Assembly (NCBI RefSeq): GCF_000002985.6
Contig: NC_003280.10
Span: 8,242,501 to 8,306,500 of the forward strand
Length of the DNA: 64,000 nucleotides
Direction of reading: 5' to 3'
Source of the DNA: Caenorhabditis elegans
Lineage: Eukaryota; Nematoda; Chromadorea; Rhabditida; Rhabditidae
In this document: one piece after another, positions 22,702-35,154 of the stretch
Position numbering within the stretch: the first letter of the stretch is position 1
Layout: every line of letters begins with the position of its first letter
Notes under the pieces: generated by a model
Database searches by the model: none
What the model was told of the DNA's origin: nothing
The model's input: only the letters and a program-made list of their open reading frames with translations
Program-made: the position numbers and the translations under genes

Positions 22702-24753
22702 ATGGTTGCTCCATCTCGAAAGAAGTCGATTATTCATCATCATGATCACTCTGTAAGTTAAAATTTCAAGTTACTAAAATATTTAAATTATCCAAAAGGT
22801 TACGGAACGGTAGGCAGGCACATCCGATTTACATGCCTGCCTAGCGCCCGTGTTTTGAATTCAAATTGTTTGTTGAAAGTTCGGCTTGAAATTTAAAAGA
22901 ATTTAAAGCCCCCCCCCCCCCCTTAGACATGAGGCAAGCTTATGTTACCTCCAATGCTCCAACATTAAAAGATGTTTTTAAAAATTAATCCAATTATTTT
23001 CAGCATGAATCAACACCTCAAAAAACTCACCATCATCGAGTGAAGCAGGCTGAACGTAAACGGACAGCAAGCATCAGTAAAGAAGATGGAATGGAATATA
23101 ACAAAAGAGTTCGAAAGCTTCATAAGGCATTCTTAACCCATGGAGCCGAGTCCCCACATGTTGATGATAAACAGACTTCTGGAAGTAACAGTGATAGTGA
23201 GTTACTGTTCTAAAGACAATATAAATTTACGAAAATTATAACTTTTCAGCTGAAGCTCCACTTTTCGATCCGGATTGTGATCCAGAGAACCCAAAGAAAT
23301 TGAAATTTTCTGATATTTCAAGTGCTGCATTTAACATTAAAAATGGAGTTCAAACAACACCATGTGTGGTAAGTTTTCGAAACAATTTTATATTTTACAA
23401 TTTTTCTTTAATTCTAACTTTTCAGCGATCTCTTCAACTGTCATCCAAGTGTGAAATGGACCTTTATTTCAAAAAAGAATATCTGCAAGTGACAGGATCA
23501 TTCAAAGAACGAGGAGCAAGATACGCTCTTTCAAAAATGGCTGAGCAATTCAAAAAAGCAGGAGTGATCGCTGCGAGCGCAGGAAATCATGCTCTAGCTC
23601 TCAGTTATCATGGACAACAAATGGGGATTCCAGTGACAGTGGTCATGCCTGTTATTGCTCCACTTATGAAAATTCAATTCTGCAGAAGCTTGGGAGCAAC
23701 AGTTATTCTCAAGGGAGAGAGTATTGCAGTGGTTGGTTTTTTTTTTGCAAGGAAGGCAATAAAACTTGAACTTTCTCTAAATTTCAGGCCAAGGACTTTG
23801 CACTTCGTCACGCTAAAGAGAATCACTTAAAGTACATTAATGGTTATGATGCAATTGATATTCTTGCTGGACAAGGAACAATTGGACTTGAAATTCTTGA
23901 TCAAGTTCCAGATGTTGATACAATTCTTGTACCAGTTGGAGGTGGTGGATTAATTGCTGGAATCGCAACAGCTGTTAAGACATTGAAGCCGGATGTTCAT
24001 ATTTATGTAAGCTCATTTCTCATAATTGCAAATTTTAAAGTAACCGTTCGAACTATTTCCATTTTAAAATGAATATTTTGTTTCTTTTTCAGGGAATTGA
24101 ATCAGAAACCTGCCCATCGTTCACTGAAGCATATGAAGCTGGCCATATAATAACTTCCCAGGCCAAAGCGTCACTTGCTGATGGTCTCGCCGTTCCCACA
24201 GTCGGCGGAAATTCTTTGGAGACAGCAAAAGGCTTGGTTGATAAGGTTTGATAGTTGATAACTGGGTCATTACAACTGATAAGAAATGTTGCAGGTTATC
24301 ACAGTGAAAGAAGAAAGCATTGCGCTGAGTATTTTAAGACTTTTGGAAGTTGAAAAGGCTGTTGTTGAAGGAGGAGGAGCTGTTGGATTAGCAGCTATTT
24401 TGGAAGGAAAAGTACCAGAATTGAAAGGAAAGAAAGTTGTTTCAATTCTTTCCGGTGGAAATATTGATACAACAGTACTTGGAAGATCAATTGAAAGAGG
24501 ATTAGCTGTAGATGGAAGACTTGTTCGTTTAGAAGTTGTCGTATCAGATAGACCAGGAGGTATTGCTGAACTAACAACTACAATTGCTCATCTTGGAGCA
24601 TCAATCAAAGATATTTTCCACGAAAGAGCATGGATCTCAACGGATGTATTCCACGTTAAAGTTAAGGTTGTGGCAGAAACTCGTGGAAAAGAGCACGTGG
24701 AGGAGATTGAGACTGCATTGAAGAAAATTTATGATAATGTTATACTTCATTGA
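22702..24753 (+). CDS. PLP-dependent L-threonine dehydratase with ACT domain
   Basis: Seven exons (22702-22752, 23004-23196, 23250-23368, 23426-23728, 23788-24006, 24093-24245, 24295-24753) give 498 aa. It converts L-threonine (and probably L-serine) to 2-oxoacid plus ammonia. Fold-type II PLP landmarks are in order: TGSFKERGA with Schiff-base Lys148, SAGNHA (172-177), the phosphate-cupping glycine loop GGGGLIAG (273-280), and SGGNI (about 399-403). The C-terminal ~75 residues (LVRLEVVVSDRPGGIAELTT onward) are an ACT regulatory domain, as in biosynthetic-type threonine dehydratases. The ~120-aa N-terminal extension is His/Lys-rich, low complexity and lacks obvious targeting features. Exon 4 can end at 23728 or 23731. 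The gene is convergent with the next gene, with only 48 bp between stops. It is K01C8.1 in C. elegans, from memory. Confidence 0.92.
22807..22922. repeat. Inverted TAGGCAGGCA repeat and a 14-C homopolymer in intron 1
   Basis: TAGGCAGGCA and its exact complement TGCCTGCCTA lie about 15 nt apart (22812-22845). The run of 14 C at 22909-22922 gives a G14 tract on the minus strand, able to form a G-quadruplex. Both are inside intron 1 of the dehydratase gene. Confidence 0.75.
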
Positions 24754-24801
24754 ACTCTCTATTTTCAAATATATTAAAATAAAACGATTTCACTGATGAA
24801 T

Positions 24802-26941
24802 TTATGTATTGGAGCAGCATACTGTTACAGTGGGCTGAAAATAAATTATTTTTAACTTTTTTTTTTGGAAAAAACCAACTTACATTTACACTTTGCTGGC
24901 ACGAATAATTATAGGGACACTGACTATAAGTAGTTGGTGTACATAGTTTCGGAGCACCATTGACAAGTAATGTCTTCCCGTTGATACAAATTAAAGAAGA
25001 AGCAAGGCGACAACATAAAAATTGGGATACTTGATTTGACGGTGCACATGAATATCCAATTGGACATGATGTGTCAAGTACAGCTGTGCAAGTACGAACT
25101 GCGTTATCCACTTCATTTTTGTAAGAATTCCAACCAGTCGGACATGAAAGGTTTTCCGGAATCGGGGTCGAACCTAAAATTCTAAATAGAAAAATCGCTA
25201 AGTTATGTGGATTTCAGTTGACGAGCCTATCTTTAATATATTTACCCGTTAAACAACACACATCTACGAACGGATCATCAGATGGTGCACAATCATAACC
25301 GGATGGGCAACTTGTGATAGCACTCGTGATTTCACAAGTATAAGTTTGACCAGCAATCTGTTGATAAACCGGTCGCCCATCAGCGCATCCGATCGTTGAT
25401 CCAGTTGACCCTTGTCCACAGCAAACATATGTTGCTAGAAGTACTGATAGCTGGCACGTGTACCCGGCCTGAAAGTTGTTTTTTTTTTGTTTCAATCAGA
25501 ATAAAATAAGATACCGATGAGCATTGTGTTCCGGGTGTTGTGCACATCTCGAGAGCTCCATTTGTAATAAGTGCAATTTGGTTGTTAGAGCAAATTCTCT
25601 GCGAGCTTGAGGATCTGCAACATATGAATGCAGAGTTGAGAGTACTTTGCATACACGATGAACCAGATGGACACGTGGATACAGAAGGACTACAGGATAC
25701 CTAAACATTATTTGGTATTAAGATTGGGAAGTTTTAAGTTCTACAACCAACCGTTCCTCCATTTGAACCAACTGCTGGTGTGAAATCAGATGGGCAAGAT
25801 GAAGTTGATATTGAAGAGGAACAACATAGAAAAGTGGAAGCAACATTAGAAGATTGTACACATTGATATCCAGTTATACAATTAGTCGGATTATTTTGTG
25901 AGCATTCTACATATCCTATCGTGGATGGTTGAGAAACTGCATTATTTGGGCATATTGGTGTAACACCAGAAGGTTGAGAACAACATATTAAAACTCCTTG
26001 ACCATTTGCAGCAGTGACACATATCGAACTGAAAACAGAGTTGATTTTTAGAAGTTACAACTTTCAATTTAATCAAAATCTTTATCAGCAAAAAGTTACA
26101 AAAAAAAACCGAAAAGGTTGGTTAAATTTTTATATTCGAACGCTAATGGGATGATGCAAGTGAATTTCTCGTCATTTCTCGACAAATATTTTGCAATGCA
26201 AGTGTGCGGAGAAATGACATGAAATGTCGTGAAATTAGCAATTTCTCCGCAATTTTTCCGCATTTCTCGACAATTCCCGACATGCGAAAAATACTCATTT
26301 TTCGTCAAAAACCACGTCATTGGTTCACGGCTTTACCTTCTCAGACTTTCACAATATTTTATTTTTCCTATTTTACACTACTTTCAACAAACGCGAAGTC
26401 TGTGAAGGTAAAGTCGTGAACTAATGACGTGGTTCTGACGAAAAATGAGTTTTTCGCATGTCGGGAATTGTCGAGAAACGCGGAAAAATTGCGGAGAAAT
26501 TGCGAATTTCACGACATTTCATGTCATTTCTCCGCACACTTGCATTGCAAAAAATTTGTCGAGAAATGACGAGAAATTCACTTGCATCATCCCATAACAG
26601 TATTTAGATACAAACAATCTAAACTTTATAAGAATTTTAAACAATATCACCTAACTTCGTCGGTCAACTTCCAAGATTATGGTAACTGAGAACAAAACAT
26701 TTGAGAAATGTTTGAAAAGATTTACTATGATATTTGTTCATTTTTAGAACATTTTTAATTTAAAAAAATTTAGAAATCACCTTGCTGGACAATCAGTATT
26801 TGATCCAACAGATGTACAAAATAAATTAGTTCCACCATTTGAAACTAACGGATTTGCATTATTCGGACATGTGAACCTTGGTTGTTGCGCACAAATGAAA
26901 GAGAAATAGAAGGATAGAATGAAAAGAATCTTGTCGTACAT
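24802..26941 (-). CDS. Secreted cysteine-rich repeat protein (lustrin-type Cys repeats)
   Basis: Six exons on the minus strand (26941-26781, 26028-25752, 25700-25515, 25468-25246, 25173-24884, 24834-24802) give 389 aa. The chosen Met starts a signal peptide (MYDKILFILSFYFSFICAQ); an upstream in-frame Met at 27010 would bury it. The rest is an array of about seven ~45-residue modules. Each carries a C-P-x-G-Y/S-x-C-x(~12)-F/V-C-C core (for example CPSGYDCAPSDDPFVDVCC and CPIGYSCAPSNQVSQFLCC) and a following C-x-N/D-G segment. This is the lustrin-cystein/WR1 repeat type found in many nematode secreted and cuticle-associated proteins. It ends right after the final CC module with no membrane anchor, so an extracellular role is likely. 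Intron 1 (26780-26029) hosts a palindromic transposon. Confidence 0.88.
26144..26597. mobile_element. Palindromic MITE with TAA target duplication
   Basis: Element proper is 26147-26594 (448 bp). It begins TGGGATGATGCAAGTG and ends with the exact complement. The arms pair almost to the centre (near 26370). TAA occurs directly on both sides (26144-26146 and 26595-26597), the target preference of PIF/Harbinger elements. It sits in an intron and has no coding capacity. Confidence 0.75.
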
Positions 26942-28106
26942 TTCTGTATGAGCCGCCCGTAGTGGAGCATGTTTGGGAAACAGAGGAGCATAGAGTGACC
27001 AGGAGCACACTACCTGAACGCAAATATAAATCGCCCGTCACTCCCATTTTGTTTGCATTGTTATTATCGGGGTATATGACTATTATCGTGTTAAAACAGG
27101 TGTGTAGACATTTTTTCCTGAATTTTTCATTCGTGCTCTGTTGAATGGATTTAGGACAGATATAATTACAGATTCAAAGTATCTTATGCATAGATAAGTG
27201 GAATGGATTTATAAAAAACACTCGCAAATCTATAAAAAACACTCGCAACTTCCTAACTCAGGAAGAAATATGTATGGGAAACGATGACTAACATTCTCCA
27301 ATGGTAGAACAATAATTTTTCGGAAATTTCAGGTAACCAAAGAACATGAAGTCCTGGAAGTAAAAAAATAATTCGTCCCCATTCGGATTTATACAAAACA
27401 TTTCTTCAAGTTCTTCCCGTTATCTCAATAATATTCTGAATCCTATTAAGCGTCAAGAGCAGCTTTACGTGTTATAAGTGGTTTGATGTCAATTGCATAC
27501 TCACCCGAATTCGCAACTACCGTAGGAAGCTCTAGTAGAAGTGAAGAAAAGAGCGAAAACGTCATCGTCTATTTTGAGAGATTTATTTTTCAAGTCGTTT
27601 AGTTTTCTTTTTTCTCCACAGAATGTTGAAATTTTATTCAACATTGCTATTTAATTGTTTAATTTTTATGTCGAAAACAATTTTAATCGGCTATATCTAA
27701 AATCGTGGCGAGACCCTCTAAAAATTTTATTTATGTTCCTTTGTTACAAAAGTGCGGGAAACTTTAAACTCTGAATTATTCGAAACGTCCCACATGTTTT
27801 TCTTCTGTGAATTTTGTGTTTGTTGACCGATTTTTGATGCAACTCTTATCATTTTTGATTATATTTATCAGGGAACTTGGTTGTCCGTGCACTTTTTCGT
27901 CTCAAATACAAAATCTCACGGCGTGACGGACAATTTCGCGAAGCATTTTGGTCTCGGCCCAATTTTCCTTCTTTCTTTTTTCTTCAAACGCATAACCATA
28001 AAAACTCCATTAGCCCAGGGAAAAGTATTGCAGCATAAATTGTGCAAACTCCCAGTATTGGTCAATTAACTGTGCGAGCAACGGTGCATTTTTCAGGACC
28101 GCCCAA
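26942..28106. promoter_or_regulatory. Divergent intergenic region, cysteine-rich gene (-) / tdc-1 (+)
   Basis: About 1.2 kb. It includes a tandem duplication of a TATAAAAAACACTCGCAA segment (about 27186-27250) and one copy of the dispersed CGTGGCGAGACCC motif (27703-27715). It is the presumed promoter of tdc-1, but no specific factor site was assigned. Confidence 0.4.
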
Positions 28107-31041
28107 ATGGTTTACGGGCTTGGCGAGGCGCTGAAGAATCTTAACAGTTACTGCCAAGAGAGAACTACTCGCATTCGAAACTCTTTGTCTCCGTCCAGTA
28201 TGTTTTTTTGTCATTTCTATTAAAAGTTAAATATCTTCTCAATCACTTGACTCGTTTGAATATAATTGAATTTGAAGGGCCTTCGATGAGTGAGGCGACA
28301 GCGACAGGAAGCAGTAGCAGCTCAAGAGCATCCACTACTATTCCTTCAACGCCTAACATGGATGTGACACCGACTGTGGAGGATCCACGCCAGAATGACA
28401 ATAACGGTAAATTGAAGAAAACTTTCAGCTGTAAACTTTTATAAAGCTTCAGGAATGACACGTGACGAATTCCGTCAATACGGAAAGGAAACAGTTGATT
28501 ATATTGTGGATTACTTGGAAAACATTCAAAAGCGACGAGTTGTTCCTGCTATTGAGCCCGGATACCTGAAAGATCTGATTCCATCGGAAGCACCAAACAC
28601 TCCGGAATCATTTGAATCTGTAATGGAAGACTTTGAAAAGCTCATCATGCCAGGAATAACTCATTGGCAACATCCGAGATTTCATGCTTACTTTCCTGCT
28701 GGAAATTCATTCCCATCGATTATCGCTGATATGCTGAGTGATGCAATTGGATGTGTTGGATTCTCTTGGGTACTGTATTAAAAAAAACAAATAGCTGACA
28801 TTTTTTGTATGTTTTTCAGGCGGCTTGTCCAGCAATGACGGAACTTGAACTTATTATGCTTGATTGGTTCGGAAAAATGATTGGACTCCCAGCAGAGTTT
28901 CTTCCATTGACTGAGAACGGTAAAGGTGGTGGAGTAATCCAATCAAGTGCTTCAGAATGCAACTTCGTTACACTTTTGGCAGCAAGATTTGAAGTGATGA
29001 AAGAACTTCGTCAGAGATTCCCGTTCGTAGAGGAAGGGCTTTTGCTGTCAAAGCTTATAGCTTATTGCTCAAAGGAAGCCCATTCTTCCGTTGAGAAAGC
29101 TTGCATGATTGGAATGGTAAAACTACGAATTTTGGAGACGGATTCGAAATTCCGTCTGCGTGGAGATACTCTCAGAAATGCGATCCAAGAAGACAGAAAC
29201 CTAGGACTGATCCCATTCTTCGTTTCCACGACTCTTGGAACCACTTCCTGTTGCTCGTTTGATGTACTATCCGAAATTGGTCCAATCTGCAAAGAAAACG
29301 AGCTATGGCTTCATGTTGATGCTGCCTATTCCGGTTCGGCGTTCATTTGTCCCGAATTCCGTCCTCTGATGAATGGTATTGAATATGCAATGTCTTTCAA
29401 TACTAACCCCAACAAATGGCTTCTTATCAACTTTGATTGCAGTACAATGTGGTAAGAACTAATCTTCTGAATTCGAAACAAAGCTTAACATTTTAGGGTA
29501 CGTGATCGTTTCAAACTCACACAGGCTCTTGTCGTAGATCCTCTCTACCTGCAGCACAGCTGGATGGGTACTGAATTCGCACTTTTTCAAACAATTCATT
29601 TCTCTGTTTTAGATAAGTCTATCGACTATCGTCATTGGGGAATTCCTCTTAGTCGAAGATTCAGATCTCTCAAATTGTGGTTTGTCATTCGAATGTATGG
29701 AATTGATGGACTGCAAAAGTATATTCGTGAGCACGTGAGATTGGCTAAAAAGATGGAGACACTTCTGAGAGCGGACGCCAAGTTTGAAATCGTCAACGAG
29801 GTTATCATGGGACTTGTGTGTTTCAGAATGAAGGTGAGTACAGTATTTAAAAATTTACTCCTAATTTCGCGGGAGTTTCCGCCTTTGATAACGGCATGTG
29901 ATGTTCACGTGACAATGTTCATTATAGATGTCTGACTGTAAAACAAAAAGAATAATAAGAACAAAAATTCTAATTTTAATTTTCAGGGTGATGATGAGCT
30001 CAACCAAACCCTTTTGACTCGTCTCAACGCTTCTGGGCGGATTCACATGGTTCCCGCATCACTGGGCGATCGTTTTGTGATCCGCTTCTGTGTATGTGCC
30101 GAAAATGCAACAGATAAAGACATTGAGGTCGCCTACGAAATTATTGCACAAGCCACTCAACATGTTCTTCGTAAGATACTTAATTGAAAAGAAGACGCCT
30201 ATAAGAACGTTTTTCAGACGACAGTGTAAAAGCTGTGATCGCTGAGGAAGATGAAGAAGCTGTGGCTCTAGAGGAGATGGTTGCTGATTTGAACATTACT
30301 GAAACTCCTGAAAAGTGTCTTACTCGACAGAACTCGGCAAATGCAGCTGAGAGTGGTCAAAAGTTGGAGAGGCAACTATCGAAAGAAGAGATTCTAGCTC
30401 AAAAACAACACGAGAGCCTTGCGAAGAAGAGGTATACACCTCAACCGCTTGATCTTGCACTTGCACCCGATTCAGATCCGGAACTTTCACCTTGCTCCCC
30501 ACAGATATTGGTTTCGTAATGTGATTCGTATACATTTTAGTTCCATTGATTTTTAATTTATTGCATGTCACTACTACATTATTGTTATTCTAGTATTCAC
30601 AATTTATTTAATTTATATATTTTAATGCATGGATTTTGTCCACCACTAACTCATTAATGTATTCATTTTTCGATTTCCTGTGAATTGCTTCGGTTTTGTT
30701 AAATGAATCGGTCGCCATGATATATATGTTTTTAACAGATCCTTCCTAGTTCGTATGGTTTCGGATCCCAAATGCTACAATCCGAAAATTGTTAGACATC
30801 TCAACATGGCCAACCATCGTAAAATGAGTCAAGATCTTTACCGAGACAGAACTTTGATGTAAGTACCAGTTAATCTCATAAGATTTGAAGCAATAATCTA
30901 TGTTTCAGGCAAACTATTTCGCATTCTCAACGTCCGAATCGTTTATCACAATCACCAGGTTCCGCGGGATCAGCGTTTTTCGATGACGATGATGATCGTA
31001 TTGTAGCCGATGTGCAAACTGGATTGCAAACCCCAATATAA
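28107..31041 (+). CDS. tdc-1: Tyrosine decarboxylase (tyramine/octopamine synthesis)
   Basis: A PLP enzyme converting L-tyrosine to tyramine, the first step of tyramine and octopamine synthesis in neurons and gonadal sheath. Core exons are 28107-28197, 28278-28406, 28453-28769, 28820-29451, 29497-29567, 29613-29833 and 29987-30170. Group II decarboxylase landmarks include HWQHPRFHAYFPAGNS, HVDAAYSGSAF with cofactor Asp346, NPNKW with Schiff-base Lys378, and DYRHWGIPLSRRFRSLKLWF. The 45-bp intron 29568-29612 is open in frame but splicing it restores the family sequence. Two C-termini are possible. Exon 30218-30519 reads to a stop (648 aa). Alternatively, a donor at 30432 joins 30739-30858 and 30909-31041 (703 aa). 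AATAAA lies at 31101-31106. The tail beyond the catalytic domain is acidic then Lys-rich, as in worm and fly TDC. Convergent with gei-14. Confidence 0.95.
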
Positions 31042-31163
31042 TAACATTAAACAATTTAATTATAAAGGAAATATAGAGAAGTAGATGGGATAATTATCAC
31101 AATAAAGATGGAATAAAAAGGAAGTGGATCCAATAGAACAGTGTGCTGATGTTTTTTCAGAAA

Positions 31164-33519
31164 TTAGAACGGATACTTTTCTTTTGTAGATTTTTTGTCA
31201 CTTTGAAACGCATCATCAAACATTTTTTGCGTCTCCGCGTCGAACTCCAGCATTGGTTGGGGTTTAGACTTCCTTCTATGAATGGAGTCGAGTGAGGCAT
31301 TAGCTGTAAAAAAAAAGATATTGGTGAATCTGAAAAATTAAACTAACTTTTTGTTTTCGAAATAGAAGATGTTGATATCTGAAACTCCATCTGTTGCGAA
31401 GTTCTATTTTTTGAAGGAGTCCTTTCAGAGAATGATTCAATATTCATCTCGTTTCCTTTCGATTCTTGGCGGAAGAATGTTGGATCCTTGAATAGTGAAG
31501 TTGAAGGCTCTTGAAAACTTGTATTTGGAGCAGTGATTGTTTTGGAAAAATCAATTTTCGATGCTCCGCGTGCTATATAATCATCAATGTCGAACTGCTT
31601 TGTTGCAAAATCTTCCTCTTCTCCATCTGAACTGATACGATTTCCAACGGCCGTTGATTCCGGACCTTTGATAGTGCTTGGCATAGTGATTCGATCACTG
31701 GATTTAAAGACATCTTCGCTGATTGGAGAAGATCTGAATAATGGCGGTGGAATCAATGTCTTTTTCATTTTAGTATCCAGCCAATTCTTCGCAATAGCAA
31801 CATCAATTTTCATAAGTTTTGAATTTGTGAAAAGAGTTTGGTCCATTTGAACTGTTGTCGCGTTTTGAGGATGTTGGATTCTTGAGAGGTCATGCATGAG
31901 AGATGTTTCGGCTTTCTCCGTTTCTGGTACAATTTCATCATCATCATTTTCGTTACGTTTCTTAGGATCTTGTTGAGCCCATGAGGTGCTCATGTTCATA
32001 ATTCGAGTTTGCGGTTTCTCTTTAATAAGCATTTTTTGAGGGTTTTTCTGAAAAAAAAAAAGTGGATACAATTCGTTTTGAACAACAAACATACCAAATT
32101 TTTAACGCTTCTCTCAAGCAACATTAATGCTACTTCGGAATATGAATTCTTCGAATCATCTCTCAACGGCAATGAGGCGATTGCCGATCCTATTCGGACT
32201 CGCATTCCAGCTCCGGCACCATCTCTGCAAAATGAATAAAGTTGATAAATTTGAAAATACATCAACACTAACGAGCTGCTCATAAAAGGTATCGAATTCT
32301 TCCAGTTATCATCATCGTCAGAATCTTTCAAGTATTGTGGACTTGGTGTCAAAAGTTTCGGAGTACTGTGATGAGAAGATGTACATTTACTACCTCTAGA
32401 TGGGGCGCGATCATCTGAAATAATTAAATATAAAAAAAATAAAAATAAAAATTATGAATACCGTTGAGATAAGGCGATTTAGAAGATCTTGAGACATTGG
32501 AATGACGCGAGCTGGTAGATTTCTCATGGACTTCTTCATCACTGGAGCTTTTTTCTTTTTGGTGTAGCCGTGATTCTGTTCTATTTTTATTATGCTGAAT
32601 TGGTGTTTTCTGACTTCTCCGTCGTTTTGTTTGTTTATTATATATTTCTTCTTCTTCTTCCTCCTCACTGATTTCCGAATCAACTGATTCTCTTTCAATC
32701 ATTTGTTTCCGTCGCTTTTTTAAATATTTTTCTTTGTTCAGCTGTCTAGAACCGTCTCCTTTATCCACTTCATAGTCGCCTTCTGCCAGTCGCCAACGAT
32801 CCTCTCGATAATATTCAGGATGTGAGGATACTCCATAGTGTCTATTTGATGGTCCGGGCTGATCATCATAGTCATCCTCAAAATGATCTTGCTCTGGAGC
32901 TCTGTAACCATTTGGAACGCCAAGGTTGTAAACAGTCTGTCTGATTTGATCGCGCATCAGATGGTTCCGATTGGGATAATATCCCATAGATTCTTTTCGA
33001 CGACCCTTATATAACATCCTTTTGATAACATCCTCCGTATGCCGAATTCGATCTTCGTCGATAGGAGGCCGAGCTGCTTCTGAGTACTTTGCATTCAAAA
33101 ACATGCCCCTTCTAGGAATGGGACGACCTCTGTCGTCTGTCAGGATATCAGGTGATCGTTCTCTTCTAGAATATTGTGATTTATGATATATTTGAGGACA
33201 ATGGCTAGACGGAGGAGGAGGATCCCACTCACGTATATCTGAAAATGAAACATTGAAAATAAAACTAAAAATCAGAAGACTCGCCTTCAGGTTGAGACTC
33301 TACATGTTGTAGGCAGCTATTCCAGCGTTTGAAATTATTGAACCTAGCTACAGGCATCAAATCAGATCCACTCGATCGCCGAATTGAAGGTTGCATAATT
33401 AGATAATCTTCCGCTACTTCTGGATATCTGCTCATTTGACCATGTAGACTTGTCCGATTCGCTCCACCAGCAGACAGTCTCGTTTTCCAAGACTTGGACT
33501 TCGGTACTCGACGATTCAT
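31164..33519 (-). CDS. gei-14: Large hydrophilic protein, GEI-14-like
   Basis: Six exons on the minus strand (33519-33285, 33238-32462, 32414-32273, 32224-32095, 32047-31348, 31303-31164) give 707 aa. The protein is disordered-looking: Arg-rich N-terminus, a proline run after EWDPPPP, a basic KKRRKQMIERES segment next to a seven-Glu run, many Ser/Arg stretches, and no membrane or signal segment. I see no catalytic domain. From position and order (between tdc-1 and the carrier) it should be K01C8.5, gei-14, named as a two-hybrid partner of GEX proteins; that name rests on memory of the locus. Intron 1 (33284-33239) begins GC, not GT; with it the frame is exact (E-D-I-R-E-W). The ATG follows a TTTTTCAG acceptor by two bases, consistent with trans-splicing. 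369 bp separate it from the divergent carrier gene. Confidence 0.7.
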
Positions 33520-33888
33520 CACTGAAAAATGAATATTGTTTATAGAAAATGATTGAAAACGTTCAAACATTGAGATCGATTAATATCACATCGCCAAATT
33601 AAAATTAAAAGTTTTGAAATCAGACCCGCAACTCACGTGAATTCACCAAAACATTTAAGTTACGTAAATGCAATTCTTGAAAACGCACATATGAAATGAG
33701 AGCAACCGTAACCTGACTCCGTGCCGAGACCAATGAGTGAAATTATGTGAAAAAAAAGATATTTAAATCACGCGCCCTTTTTTTCGCATGTGGATTTACG
33801 AGAAACACTCAACTTGACGCGCAAAGTTTATCAGTTTTTTTCATCGCTTCGTTTTTCAGCACTTTTATGGATATTCCTGTAGAAAATC
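33520..33888. promoter_or_regulatory. Divergent promoter, gei-14 (-) / mitochondrial carrier (+)
   Basis: 369 bp between start codons. An upstream ATG at 33866 opens a short 11-codon frame that overlaps the carrier start codon out of frame. The rest is AT-rich. Confidence 0.45.
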
Positions 33889-34924
33889 ATGAAAATTCCT
33901 GATTTAACTAACTATGAGCATTTGATTGGAGGATTATGTGGAGGTGTGACAAGTACAGTTGTATGTCATCCATTTGATCTTTTGAAAATTCGATTTTCAG
34001 GTTTGATTTCAATTTAATTACGCATAAAAATTAATTTTCGTCATTAATTTCAGCAAATGAAGGAAGTTCACTCAGGCCACAATATTCAAGTTATGCGGAT
34101 GCAGTTCGTAAGATTGTCCGCGTGGAAGGTGTTCGAGGATTATATCAAGGATGGACGCCAAGTCTGATTGGTGCATCTCTTTCGTGGGGACTCTATTTTC
34201 AGTGGTATAACTCTTTGAGGACAAAAATCTACGAAAATTTCTCGACAGGAAGTAAACTGGCAAATAACTTGATAAGTGGATGCATATCTGGCTCAGCTAT
34301 CATGTGCATTACTAATCCAATTTGGCTCACAAAAACTCGGTATTAAAATGATTCGAGATCAAATTAAATGTTCTGAATAGGATTTCAGACTATGCCTTCA
34401 GTATGAAAATCAACAGTCTAAAAAGTATGCAGGAATGATGGATTGCTTGAAGAAAACCGTTAAACAGGAGGGATTTTTTGGATTGTATCGAGGTTTCGTC
34501 ACGGGTGTCATAGGAACAACACACGGAGCAGTTCAAATCGCAGCATATAGCTGGATAATTGATAAAAGATGTCAATCACAAGGGTTACCTAAAGATTCAT
34601 TTTTGGTAAGTTTCAGAGAGAATCCAAGATTAGTTTATTTTATTTCAGAGTCAGACGGATTATGTTATCGCTTCTTCAACTTCCAAGGTTCTTGCCACAA
34701 CAATCACATTCCCGTATCAAGTTCTTCGTACTAGAATGCAGGATCATAATACAGATTCTCGTGGAGTTTGGAAAACAACACTAAAAACAATACATAACGA
34801 GGGAATCGGTGGACTTTGGAAAGGATGTCTTATTGCAAATGTTCGGCAACTTCCAGCTGCTGTGGTCACATTCCTCACGTATGAAAATGTTAAGCGTTTG
34901 GTCGGAATGACGAAACAAATTTAG
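33889..34924 (+). CDS. Mitochondrial folate/FAD carrier, SLC25A32-like
   Basis: Four exons (33889-34000, 34054-34339, 34389-34605, 34649-34924) give 296 aa, the standard size for a mitochondrial carrier. Three tandem ~100-residue repeats each carry the Px[D/E]xx[K/R]x[R/K]-type signature: PFDLLKIR (28-35), PIWLTKTR (second repeat, with Trp in place of the acidic residue) and PYQVLRTR (third). The Trp in repeat two and PYQVLRxRxQD in repeat three are hallmarks of the SLC25A32/FLX1 branch, which moves folate or FAD across the inner mitochondrial membrane. Each repeat also has the GLYxG/GLWKG matrix-helix motif. It lies divergent from gei-14 and convergent with mrpl-10 (230 bp between stops). 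The K01C8.7 assignment is from memory. Confidence 0.9.
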
Positions 34925-35154
34925 CTATTTATTTGTGAAGTTTAGTTTAACAATATAATTTTTCAAATAATCTTGTTGCAATAGTACTTTCTAGTTTTAG
35001 ATTAGATGTAGTGTGTACAATAAGTATATTGTTTGTTGTTTTTATTCGGGTATTTGTTTAAATGTATTTTCTTTTTATAGCTTTCATGGATTTATGGTAA
35101 TAAAAAATTCAATAACAAATCTACACTAGCTTTTCTGTTAAAAAAACGAAATTA

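Noticed and set aside
29568-29612. Coding read-through of the 45-bp tdc-1 segment
   Set aside because: It has perfect GT..TTTTAG borders, and removing it restores the conserved sequence before DYRHWGIPL.
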